Assembly (NCBI GenBank): GCA_963969345.1
Contig: OZ017768.1
Span: 6,720,718 to 6,784,717, forward strand
Direction: 5' to 3'
From: Turbatrix aceti
Taxonomy: Eukaryota; Nematoda; Chromadorea; Rhabditida; Panagrolaimidae
Length of the DNA stretch: 64,000 nucleotides
Below the pieces are notes generated by a model, which was not told where the DNA came from, ran no database searches, and saw nothing but the letters and a program-made list of their open reading frames with translations. Within the stretch, counting starts at the first letter, position 1. Every line of letters starts with the position of its first letter. Positions 1 through 10,644 of this stretch are shown here, one piece after another. The position numbers were made by a program, and so were the translations under genes.

Positions 1-62
1 TTTCTAGGCAGAAATGAAGAATCGTAACAAAATGAATCAAAGCAAGAAAATCGTAAACGTAC

Positions 63-482
63 CGTACCCCGCAAACGATCGAATCTCTCGACAGCTCTTT
101 TGTTCGCTTTTGCGTTTGTTTTTGCGTCTTTTTTCGACCGTTTCCGTATCTGTTTGAATTCAATGACCGGCTCGATTCGGGGATGTGAGAATTTCGTAGC
201 CGGAATGAAAAAAGTCTCCCGCCGGGGTCGTTTGGCCTCTGGCGAGGACGTAGACGCTTCTGGAGAAGGAGTATCGTCGAGGCGGAGGCTCACGCGGTGA
301 GCACGCATCCGTTCCTTCAACGCAGAACTCGAAAACTTGTACAGCTCAGCTGGGAAATCCGGATTCGGCGTAAGGGTTGTCAGAATCACTGAAATGTGCT
401 CAATATCGAGTTTTGAAGGAAAATTGAAGGTAAAAAACCTACCGCATCCGATGGTAGACGGAACAGAGTGCTCAGGTGACAT
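63..482 (-). CDS. Partial unknown gene, first two coding exons
   Basis: Two exons join in phase on the minus strand: 443-482 (ATG at 482, GTAGG donor, phase 1) and 388-63 (TTTCAG acceptor, GTACGT donor, phase 0). The reading frame is open for 122 codons and the gene then leaves the left edge of the window. The encoded N-terminus has a Pro/Ser/Glu-rich stretch, a KRPRRE-type basic patch and a Lys/Ala-rich segment, which could be a nuclear localisation signal. I recognise no family. An in-frame extension upstream of the chosen ATG is not excluded. The matching phases and splice signals make coding likely, but no homology supports it. Confidence 0.5.
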
Positions 483-1305
483 TGTGATTCTTCGAGAGAT
501 GGCAGGCGTGGTGCCTCCGGGTACAGTCATTTTGTTTGTTGTCGGAGGTGAAGCACGTGGCAGATAGAGACGCTAAAGAGTTCGTGTTCGTAAAAGTAAA
601 AAAAAACAGTGAGAGCACGCAAAAGTGATCAAAATCACATAAAATTTGCGCGAACGAATGAGAAAACAATAAAAAAACGGAATAGCACAAATCGAAGATG
701 AATGTTTTTTTCCATGTGAAAAGCAATTTATTGCGTGTGAAAAGCTTTGAAACAGTAAATTGTGTTTTTTGCACATTTGGAATAGATCAGTTTGAAAAAA
801 TCAGTTTTTGTGCTTCTGTCGTTATATTTTCACCAGTTATCGTAATTAAGGGTAAAACTGGCCTAAAAATGTGGCAATCGGTTGGCCTAAATTTAGAGGC
901 GGCTTCGGCCATTTTTTTACAGTTTTACTTTGTATTAGACTCATTTTTGAAAAATCTTACCAAATTTTTGTCAAAATGTGCAAGAATTATGTATTATATT
1001 GGTAAAAAGTTTTATAAAAAAAGATTTAGTTCAAACGCAAAAAAAAATGCAAAATCATTTTTTTTGGAAAAAAATACGTTTTTTTTTCAGTCAGCCTAAA
1101 AATTCGTAGGCCGACCGGATTTTATACCTACGAATGATCGTAATCACAGTGCTTCCTCCAAAATCCACAGATATGAGAAAAACCAAAAAAGCAAGGTTGT
1201 GTAAGTCAATCGACCAAATATTAAATCTGTAAGCGCCAACATTTATTCGTGCTTCCAAAAAAGTCATTTCCCGTGCAAGATAAGGTGAATCATAAAAACA
1301 AATGG
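483..1305. other. Intergenic, nothing recognised
   Basis: AT-rich sequence between the partial gene and the 3' end of STEEP1, with many T/A runs. The short open frames here are low complexity and lack splice context. I see no RNA gene or clear repeat. Confidence 0.5.
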
Positions 1306-2154
1306 TTACAGCAACGTTCCTCGTTGCCTGGGCCCGGTTTGTTGCTTTGCCTGTTGCAGTTCTTTCTCGAGCTTGCTTCTTACCATGCCCTTTCGCCTGA
1401 GCTGTGTCTCGATGATTCTCGCGTTCGCGGTGTAGCTCTCCGCTAATTCCTTCTAAAATCCAGCAATTGTATAAACATAAATATTTTTCTGTTGGCGAAA
1501 AACTCACAGATTCAAGTTCATCCTCGTCGTCTTCGACCGTGGAAACCGTAACGGAACCGACTTTTCCAAAATTTTTGACGTGTTTTTTCATGACAGTTTT
1601 CTTGGCGAGTTTCTCTTCGTTCTTGCCGCTGAGACCACCCAGTTCTTTGGAGGATAGCAGGGCGTTCTTCAAGACGAAGAGGACCGTCGAGTTGAACGGA
1701 TGCTGGTAAAAAAGTGGAAGCGAACAGCGTTTGCACTTTTTTCGGTATTGCTGCTCCAAACCGTCTTTTCTGAAAACAATAAACCTCTGAAATTCATCCC
1801 AACAATTTCCCCGACCCGGACAAACCTTCTGACGTAGATAGGCTCGGAACTGTCGACAAAAGTCTGCGCAACAGTGTATTTTGGGTCGACAACCCTCGCT
1901 CCATCCCGTTTCCGGTAAGGCATTCTCTTGAGCGGTGTGTCCGAGATCATGCACATCTGAAATAGCCCAAAACTATCGTAAAACAAAGTTCTGAAAAGTT
2001 GAACGAAACTTACGGCTCCGCAATGGCAGTAGTAGGTATAAAGCGGCTTGACGAACTGCTCCTCCTGGTCCTGTTCTTCGACGGTCTGCTGGTCTCCTTT
2101 CTCGTCATCTACGTGCTCCAGCCCAATAGGATCGTCCCTCGCGAAGGCAGACAT
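1306..2154 (-). CDS. STEEP1: STING ER exit protein homologue (STEEP1/CXorf56 family)
   Basis: Four exons: 2154-2014, 1956-1826, 1769-1508 and 1452-1306, giving 681 nt and 226 residues (human protein 222). The introns are only 55-57 bp. Family landmarks are in order: a [11 protein letters not shown] motif near residue 36, a [15 protein letters not shown] block with a second Cys pair, a [18 protein letters not shown] block followed by an acidic run, and a C-terminal helix with [19 protein letters not shown]. In mammals this protein helps STING leave the ER in COPII vesicles. The gene is older than that role, so the function in this animal is inferred to be membrane traffic or another conserved task. 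It is head to head with COPB2. Confidence 0.9.
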
Positions 2155-2512
2155 AATTTAGACCGGGATAAAATGAAATAAATTCAATGAAAGTCCAAAC
2201 AAAAGAACCCGAAAAGAAAATTGCGCTCAAAAGCGAAAGCCATTAGGGACATAACGCCAAAACGAACATAAACTGTTTTTTATCATCCCATTTACCGTAA
2301 TTCATTCACCAAAACGTAAAATAATACGACCATAATTTATTTTGTGTCTTCAATTGGTTTTGCATAATTCAAAACTGTTTTATCCATTTTTTTGCGTCTT
2401 TTGTTATTTTGTCAGTCGTATTTGTGGAAAGCGACGTGTTACACGACTTGTTTCATTCTCCACTTTCTCAGTGACACTCAAGCCCCCTCCCATCGGGCAG
2501 CTCACTTCGACA
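2155..2512. promoter_or_regulatory. Divergent promoter region STEEP1/COPB2
   Basis: The 358 bp between the two divergent start codons must hold both 5' UTRs and both promoters unless trans-splicing supplies the 5' ends. It is AT-rich, and I see no defined TATA box or other motif. The call rests on position only. Confidence 0.4.
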
Positions 2513-5500
2513 ATGAAAGTGGACGCTGTCAAGACCTTCCTCACCCACACGGACCGCGTCAAGTGCGTCGAGTTTCACCCCACCGAGCCGTGGCTTCTGA
2601 CGGCCCTCTACACCGGCGATGTTCACCTGTGGCACTACGAGGACAAAAAGCTGCTCAAGACCTTCCACTGCGGCGATGCACCCGTCCGGGCTGCCAAATT
2701 CGTCGTTCGCAAGCACTGGGTCGTCACTGGGGGCGATGATTTCATGGTTCGGGTGTTCAATTACAACACGCAGCAGAAAGTCCACGACTTTGAGGCTCAT
2801 ACCGACTTTATCCGGTACATCCTTATTCATCCCGTTCTGCCGCTTATTATTACGAGCAGCGATGATACGTTCATTAAAATCTGGAACTGGGATCAGCGTT
2901 TTCGCCTTGATAAAACGCTCAAAGGTTGGTTTTTTGGGGGTTTTGAGTGAAATTGAGGGTTTATGTTGAATTTTTAGGCCACAACCACTACGTGATGAGC
3001 ATGGACCTCAACCCGAAGGATCAGTCCATCTTTGCGAGCGCCTCGCTGGATCGGTCTGTCAAACTGTGGTCTGTCGATCACGAAGAAGCCAACCTGACGC
3101 TGGTGGGCCACAAGCAGGGCGCCAATGCCGTGGCATTCTACCCCGGCTCCGACAAGCCGTATCTCGCGTCCGGCGCCGACGATTGGGAAGTCATTGTTTG
3201 GGATTACCAAACACGAACTATCGTCTCGAGACTTTCGCATCGAGTTTCGGTGACCTGTCTAGTTTTTCTTCCCGGGACCCCGCTTCTTTTTGCCGGCGAT
3301 GAATCTGATAATCTCGTCGCTTGGAACACCAGCACTTTCAAGTGGGTTTTTTTCTTTACAAAAAAATGTATCGTAATTTTTTTGATTTCAGGAAGGAAAC
3401 ATCGATTGGCTACGGTCTGGGCCGCGTTTGGACGCTCGCAGTGAAGCCCGGACAACGCGCGATTGCAACCGGCTGCGATGAAGGCACATTTGTCGTTTCG
3501 ATCGGCAACCAGAGGCCTGTCGTCTCGATGGACGATTCTGGAAAGCTGGTTTTGGCAGAAAACAATGCCATCTGTCGCAGCGTGATCACGGAAGTCGCCG
3601 CCAACGATGGACACGCTCTGAAACTCTCCTTCACCGAGATGGGCACCTGTGAGTTCTATCCGACGTCTCTCAGTCACTCGCCCAATGGCCGCTTCGTTGC
3701 CGCGTGCGGGGACGGCGAATGGACGGTCTACACGGCACACGCGCTCCGAAACAAGGCCTTCGGTCGTGGAGGCGCGTTTGCCTGGTGCCAGTCGGGCACC
3801 GCCAACGCTTTTGCCATCCTCTCGACTACGACCACCGTTACAGTGTTTAAGAACTTTACGGTATGTTTTTGGGGTTTTATTTGAGTTTTGTATGGTCAGG
3901 AGAGGTTTTTAGGAAGCAGGGACGATTTCTACGTCCGGCGTTATCAATGGAATTTTTTCCGGCCAAATGCTAGGCGTCAAAACGGGCAATTCGATCCTTT
4001 TCTACGACTGGCAGACCTTGGAAATCGTCGATGAAATCATCCAACAGGACCTGTTGAACGTGTACTGGTCCCCGGATGGACAACAGGTGAGCAAACTTTT
4101 CCGTCTCTTTTTTGTACTTTTTTGGGGCTTTGAAGGTGGCCATAACGTCCAAAACCCACCTTTTCATCCTGTCCTGCGACGAATCTTATTCCGTCAACCG
4201 AGCGACCAAAACCGAAGGCGAAGAAGTTCCCTCGGCCTTTTCGGTGACCTTTGAAGTCGAAGAATCCGTGTCTTCTGCCGTCTGGGCGGAGAGCAGTCTG
4301 GTCTACACGACGGCGAAGGGCAGCGGTCTGGCGTACATCGCTGCCGGGGAACGGCACACGCTGGCCCATCCGGAAGGGGTGTTTTTCCTCTTCAAATACC
4401 TCGCCCGCGATAGCAGACTCTTTCTCATCCAGGGCGACAGAACGGTGGTCTCGTACACCCTGCCGATATCCCTCATCGCCTATCAGCAGGCCGTCGTCGA
4501 TGGCGACTTCCAAAAAGCGGATGTTTTGCTACCCGAAGTGCCGACGGCTTTTCGCAGTCGTCTGGCGCATTTTCTGGAGAAGAGAGGCTTCATCAAGCAG
4601 GCGATTGTCCTCGCCGACGATGTCGGCCATCGCTTCGTCCTGGCGATTCGCATGAAAATGCTCGATCTGGCTGTCCAGCTCGCGGAGGAGATTGATACCG
4701 TCGACACGTGGCGCCAGACCGCCCTTCTGGCTACTCAGCTTTGTAAGTTTGACGTGGCTGTCGCGTGCTACAACAAGGCCCAGGACTACGGCTCGATGCT
4801 GCTCATTGCGACTTCTACCGGGTCGACCAGTCTGGTGAGTCCAGATTTTAAAAAAAATTTATTTGTTCGGGTTTGTTCGCGAAAAAATTTGATTTTTACT
4901 GTTTGTGATCGTTTGCGAACAATTTTTCTTAAATTTGGTTGTTCGCGAACAAAAAACATTTTCAAACAAATAAAACGAAAAAATTGGGGTAAAATTATGA
5001 AAATGGGGTCAAAATTGATGTTATTTGATAAAAATTGGGAAATAGCATTTATCAAATTAAACCAGCAAAAATTGGAAAAAAACTGTTATCCAAAACGAAA
5101 AAACGTGGATTACCCATTTTTTTGTTTTTCTAAAAATTTCGCATTATCGACGAAAAAAATCTGTTCGATGTTCATTTGCGAACCGGATCAAAAATGTTCT
5201 CATTTGTTTGATTTTTGAAAAAAATTTAAAATTGTTCGTATTCGTTTGCGAACAAAAAAACGCTTGTTTGCCCATTCCGACAATCATTTTGCCTTCATTT
5301 TTCAGCTCAAAACCCTGGCATCAACAAACTCGACCCCCGGCTTCTACGCGAACCTTCTCCTGCAAAACTACGACGCCTGCATCGAATATTTAATCGACTG
5401 CGACCGGCTGCCGGAAGCCACCTTTTTTGCTCACTCGTACCGTTCTGTGCCCGAAATGAGCCGTTTAGTCGGACTCTGGCGGCAGAACGCTCAGCAACTG

Positions 5501-6091
5501 GCAGACAACAACGTCAAAAAGGTTAGTCTATTATTTTTTTGGATGTACATACTATCTTTTGTCGGTGGATCCACCGCTTACTGGGATTTTCCGGTTTTTG
5601 TTTTGCGGGGCTGCGCAGTCAGTCATCAGCAGCGATTATGTGTGCGTTGTTGTTTTCAGAATGTGAGTGAAAAGATTGCTGATCCCGGTGTTTATCCGAA
5701 TCTCTTCACTGGACTGGAAGAATGCACTGGCGCTGTAGTCGACAAATTGGTCCTCCTCGACGTCGTTGGCGAAGCCGAAGAATGCCAACCGGTTGATAAT
5801 GGCAAAGAACAAGACGAAAACGACGAAAAACGAACGCCAAATGAGGAAGAGGGCGAAAAAAATGACTTGCAAGACGAAAAACAAGTCGCCGAAGAAGAAG
5901 ATGAAGGTGAAAAAAGCCCGGATGTGCTTCCGCTGCCGGATTTCTCTGAAGACGAACGCGACGAAGACGACGACGCCGAGGGATACGCGACCGTCGAGGA
6001 TGAACTCAGCGAAGCGTCTACGACCACGGAGACTGATTTGACTGCCGATTCCGAGGATGACGAAAGCGAGCCGAACGCTAGCAATGCTTAA
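2513..6091 (+). CDS. COPB2: Coatomer subunit beta-prime
   Basis: Seven exons: 2513-2924, 2978-3341, 3392-3860, 3913-4086, 4136-4834, 5306-5521 and 5660-6091, giving 921 residues (human 906). Beta-prime-COP is part of the COPI coat that returns cargo from Golgi to ER. The N-terminal WD40 propeller is clear (HTDRVKCVEFHP, SSDDTFIKIWNWD, SASLDRSVKLW, SGADDWEVIVWDYQ), and is followed by the second propeller and an alpha-solenoid containing a RVAHFLEK-like segment, here RLAHFLEKRGF. The C-terminal roughly 110 residues after YPNLF form a strongly acidic Glu/Asp tail, poorly conserved between animals. Intron 5 (471 bp) carries a TTCG/CGAA-rich repeat; the other introns are about 50-140 bp. The start at 2513 matches the family N-terminus. 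Confidence 0.95.
4858..5275. repeat. TTCG/CGAA-rich interspersed repeat, copy in COPB2 intron 5
   Basis: Dense in GTTCG, TTTGCGAAC and related half-palindromes. A centre carries AAACAAATAAAACGAA followed by GGGTAAAAT and TGATGTTATTTG. The same order recurs in other introns and intergenic DNA of this window, so this is an interspersed element rather than local simple sequence. The borders are approximate. Confidence 0.6.
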
Positions 6092-9000
6092 TGTGAGTTT
6101 TTTTGATTGATACGGAAAATTTGAGAGGGCAGGAATCTTTTTTTGGGGTTTCTCAAAAGAAACAAAAAATTCCAGATCCTTGTTTTTGGTCGGGCGTGTT
6201 TATTTTCACTGAAAGGATTTTAGGTCTTAGAAAATTAATTTTCATCTGAAAAAAAACTGAAAACGGGATCTTTTGTTCCTTAAAAGACGGTTTTTTAATG
6301 ATTAAAACAGTTAACAGTTTTTTGTGCGTTTCAGTTTTCAAGGATGACCGACTGATAACGGCGGAATTCGTTGATCAAAGTTCGCGTCACTTCAAATCTA
6401 TTTTTGTATCTACCCCAGCGTTGAGGTGATAAGTCATCCATCCCCGTCAAATTGTGACCCTAAAAAGGGGCCTTCGGCTCGTTTTTATGGCCTTCAGCAA
6501 GAGGATCTTTCTGTTATCGTTTTTTTCCCGTACGTGTGGTAACACGCTTGCTATGTATTATATTAAATGACGGTACGTGTGGATGGTCGTTATCGATTCG
6601 TCGATGACGACCCGACCCCTTTCTCCCTCGCAGACAACGGAGAGGGGGGGGGGGCGAGGAAGACGACCAGAAACGGGATGGGATGGGATGATGGGCACCA
6701 ACGTCCGCCACGCGGGCGGTGCATCGTGAGTGCGTTGACCGTGGACCGTGGACCTCAGGCGATAGGGCTCGGGTTGATCCGTGGGGTCGTTTTGCCCCTT
6801 GAGATGACTCATCTTCGTTTGTTCGTTCATTCATTCATTTCATTCTTGCTCGTCTTACCGGTCCCCCCCCCCGGTGACGGTGACGATGACGATAAGAGAT
6901 GAGTCAGTGCGCGAATACATACCTGGCAGCGCTCGCGTGTGCGACCCTCTCCCAAGGCAAGGCAGGGCTCGGACTTGGGCTCCTTTTTCGCAGACAGACC
7001 CCGGCTTGCTGCTTTTGTTTGTTTGGCTTGTCGCACCGGCGAACGAACGAACGAACGTTGGTTGGTTGGCCAACGGTCACTCAAGCCAAGCCGTCACCTT
7101 CCCCATCACCGTCAACGGGAGCCGGTTGCGGGAATGAAGGTGACTGAGTGACAGAAGGGGGGCAAAGAAAAGCAAGCCCGTGGCTCATCCTCCCTTCCCC
7201 TTCCTTTCCCTACTCGCCATTGTTGTCGGTGGTCGATTGTCGGTGGTCGGTGGCGTGCCTCAACTTGACCTGAACCCGGCCGATTTGTTCATCGTGGTTC
7301 GTGTCGGTCGGCTGTCACCTCCCCCTACGAAAAGTGAGGTAAAGTGGCGCTCGACTTCTTTTCCCTTTTTTGTATCGTCTGTCTTTTACAACTGCCGGTA
7401 TTTTTCATCTTCTGACTCTTCCTTCTTCGTAGTTGGAACTGCTTTGGCACTTGACAGGACAACTTGCGTTTTTGCGTATTTATTTTTTTTTGTACTCCTC
7501 GCCGACGAACGACAACGATCTGGAAAACGAGTCTCAAGGTCAGTCAGGCGCAGAGACGGGGATGGATGGAGATGTGCCGTGGCGGAAGACGGAAGACGCC
7601 GCGCCGCCCGATAGCGATCATCATTGCTCGTCTAGCGCAGGGGGTGAGACGCGATCGTTATTTTACCTGGCGGTCATCAGGTGGATGGCATGCCGACAGA
7701 CAGGGGTTGGGTTTGGGTTGTAAAACAGGTCCGTTTTTCTCCCGTCGATAATTTATTCAGGGGGTGGTCCCCTTCCTTCCCTTTCCTGCGCGACTCGGCT
7801 CGGCTCATGATGCCCTGGCATGACCGGACCGGGGGATTTGCTTTCGCTCTCGACCAAACCGGTGCGACAACCGTAAACATACACGACTCGAGAGCGAACC
7901 TCTACCCCTCTACCTTTGTGATGATGCTGGCAGCCGGACAAACGACCACCGCTGCCGCCGCGCGCACCTACCTGCAAAGGTCGTCCCCGGTCGCGCTTGA
8001 CCGTTTGTTGCCGACAACGACGAGTGCGAGGTCGCCGGCCGGCCGGGCGATTGTTGTGTTGTGCCGGCTGTCCGTCATACGGCATCCATACGCGAGCAGG
8101 AGGGGGGGCACAGGTAGGGGTAGAAACGAACGACATTTTTGGCAGCATGCCGCGTTTGTCGTTTGTTTGTTGCCGGGTGGCCGGTCTGTCTCCATGCGTG
8201 CGAGGAGGCGTATTCGCCGTAAAAAAAGTGCAAAATCTCATTTCAATTTTTTTCTGCTTCGTTTGAACGCTTTTTTGTCGGTTTGAGTTCCGGGGGGCTT
8301 CTTTTTTTATTGATGGTCCTGGAATACCTTTCCATGTTTCAACAACCAGGGCACGCACCTGGAACTCTAATCTGTAATCTCTGCAGGTGAGGTGACCGAC
8401 CGGGTGCTTTCGGGGGCCCCGGGTGGCGGTGATTGAGTTGACTGGCCCGGTGTCGTGTCGCCGCTTATCTCCCCCCCCCCTGCTTCCCCCCGGCCTAGCT
8501 GGTTGAGTGCCTTATTTCTCGTTATGACAATTGGCCATTAAGCAGGCAAAATCCCGGCCATGTTACGTTGATATATATACGCAACGTCGCACCTGCCGGC
8601 GGGAGTGCTGACTGATTGCCGTCTGTTGCGAGGTTGCGAGCTCGGCCAGCCACGCATCCAACCTCACCTAGCCTATCGCCTCGCTTACGTGATGTGGTGG
8701 CTGACTGCGCGTGTTGTTGTTCAAGTTTTTGATTTTGATTTCTGCACCTCCACTTTTCTCTTGCAAGCTTGAAAGAGTCAAGAGGAGCGAGCCTGGCCTC
8801 ATTACGCGTCTTTTGTCTTTCTTCTCCGCTTTCTTCTTCTTCCGCAAAAATCTTGTCAGCAAGACGGACTCGCGGGACAACACAGTCGTCGTCTCACGTT
8901 TTTACGAGCGCAACGACTGATAACGCATCATCGTCCTCCGGGTGTTGTGTACGCGTTTTGGTGCATTCCTTGCTTGGCTGGACTGGCGTCCGCATCGCAT

Positions 9001-9338
9001 CCAGGCCCTCTCCCCTCCGAGCGCCTCCTCAGCCAGCCGCGCCTTCTTCTTCATAATATCACGTCCTGCCTGCCTCGCAACACTTACGACTGACTTACGA
9101 TCGCGATCGTTTTTCGTTTTTCGTTTTTCATGACCAATCACCCACCTCGCGGGGACGGAAAGAAACGAAGGAAGGAAAAAAAGTTTGCTCACCAACATCG
9201 CTCGATGAATGAATGATTTTGCGATTTTGCGACGCAAAGAAGAAACCGTATCGTCCCTCCTCGCGGCCACGTTTGTTTACGCCTTATTTGCACACATCTT
9301 TTTTTTTTTGTTCATGTACGACTTCTGTGTCCTGCTTG

Positions 9339-9376
<38 letters not shown>

Positions 9377-10644
9377 TGTCCGTGTCAACTGACCGGCACC
9401 ATTGTAGCCGGCTGGCTGGCTGCCTTCCGGATGGATCCCTGTGGCGGTATGTAGAGCGCGTCTCAGCGGGAGACGCCGGCTGGCGACTTCTTGGTCACCA
9501 GGGGAGACTGTTAGCACTCCGGCGGCGTGTCCGCCGTATTTGTCGTTGTCGTCGTTATTTGTTTGTCTCGTCAACGATTATAGGTGATACGTTCAGGCAA
9601 ACCGCTCTGATTCAGATTCTATTTTTATGTTGTTTGCGATTAATCGACCACTCAGGTGTCTCCAGGGTTTGAGTATTTTTTTTGTTGCAACTACTCAATC
9701 TGACTTTTTCCACGTGAGGCGTGAGGCGAGAAAAAAATCATTACCCTCACTTGACCAGTCGTCGATCGATTGTTCTGTTTTCTTCCGTTCCGTCGCCACC
9801 GGCTGCTTTGATTGCTTTAACGACCCGATCTTCACCTGGGTTGGTTTTTTACACACCGCTTCCGGTGGGTTTTTGCAATCGATGACGGAAAACGTGTTCG
9901 AATTACATAGTTTTTTTTCCTTTGCGGGCCCCTGTTTTCGCGCATCTTTTGATTTTCTCAAGCGGGAAAATGAAGAAAAAAAACAATCGGTCGTCTCGTC
10001 GGTGAATAATTTATAAGCACTTGGAAGGGGAAGGGGCCGTCGGCTAAGCTAAACCGACGACGGGGACAGGGACGGGGTCGACGACGGAGACGATGACGGT
10101 GACGCTGAAAACGACGATGCGCAGCGTGATTGATCGAGCGTCCGTCAGGTCTTTGCCGCCTGCGCGGTGGTTGTGGTTGGTGTGCGTGTTGTGTTGTTCT
10201 CGTCTTCTCCCCTTCCCCTCGAAGGACGTACAAACTTTCTGCGTGTTAGCCTCGAGCCTCGGCGGACCGTGCGATGCTTGCTGCTGCGTTCGTTCTCGGC
10301 GCTGGCAAAAGCAAGCACACACCACACCGGTTGGGTCCGTGCAAGGAAGACCCAAGACCCACCTCTCCCCTCTTTTGCCCCGTTGGAGGGACGAGACAAA
10401 ACGCGTTGAATTCTTTCTTTCGAGTTTTTACGAGTTTTGGATTGTCCAAATCAGGAATGAGTCTTTGCAGAGCACCTCCATCACGTACGCTCGCTGCGGT
10501 CAGTGTCGCGCTCACAGACACAGACGAGACGAGACGAGACGACCTACCCACTTTTCCGGCTCATAGACAGGCTTCCGAGAGATACCCGTCTTGTTCGTAG
10601 GTCAGCGAAACAGATAGCCCCTTCCTGCCTCCGTGCTACGCGCC
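6092..10644. other. Long region upstream of DLG1, no coding gene seen
   Basis: About 4.5 kb between COPB2 and the DLG1 start codon. It holds homopolymer G/C runs (near 6648, 6865, 8470), a GGTCGT microsatellite (about 9338-9377), GACGATGACGGTG-type repeats (about 6880 and 10080) and T-rich tracts. Open frames on both strands are explained by these low-complexity tracts, and none has splice context or a recognisable product. It probably contains the 5' UTR, untranslated first exon or promoter of DLG1, but I cannot place them. Confidence 0.5.
9338..9377 (+). repeat. GGTCGT microsatellite
   Basis: About six tandem GGTCGT units upstream of DLG1. It gives an Arg-Gly open frame on one strand and a poly-Thr frame on the other, which is why apparent ORFs cover it. 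Confidence 0.8.

Noticed and set aside
5692..6084. Ser-rich reverse-strand ORF opposite the COPB2 tail
   Set aside because: It is the shadow of the acidic GAA/GAC-rich COPB2 C-terminus.
6500..10600. Many 60-200 codon open frames on both strands
   Set aside because: They follow GC-rich microsatellites and homopolymer tracts, overlap on both strands, and have no splice context or family features.
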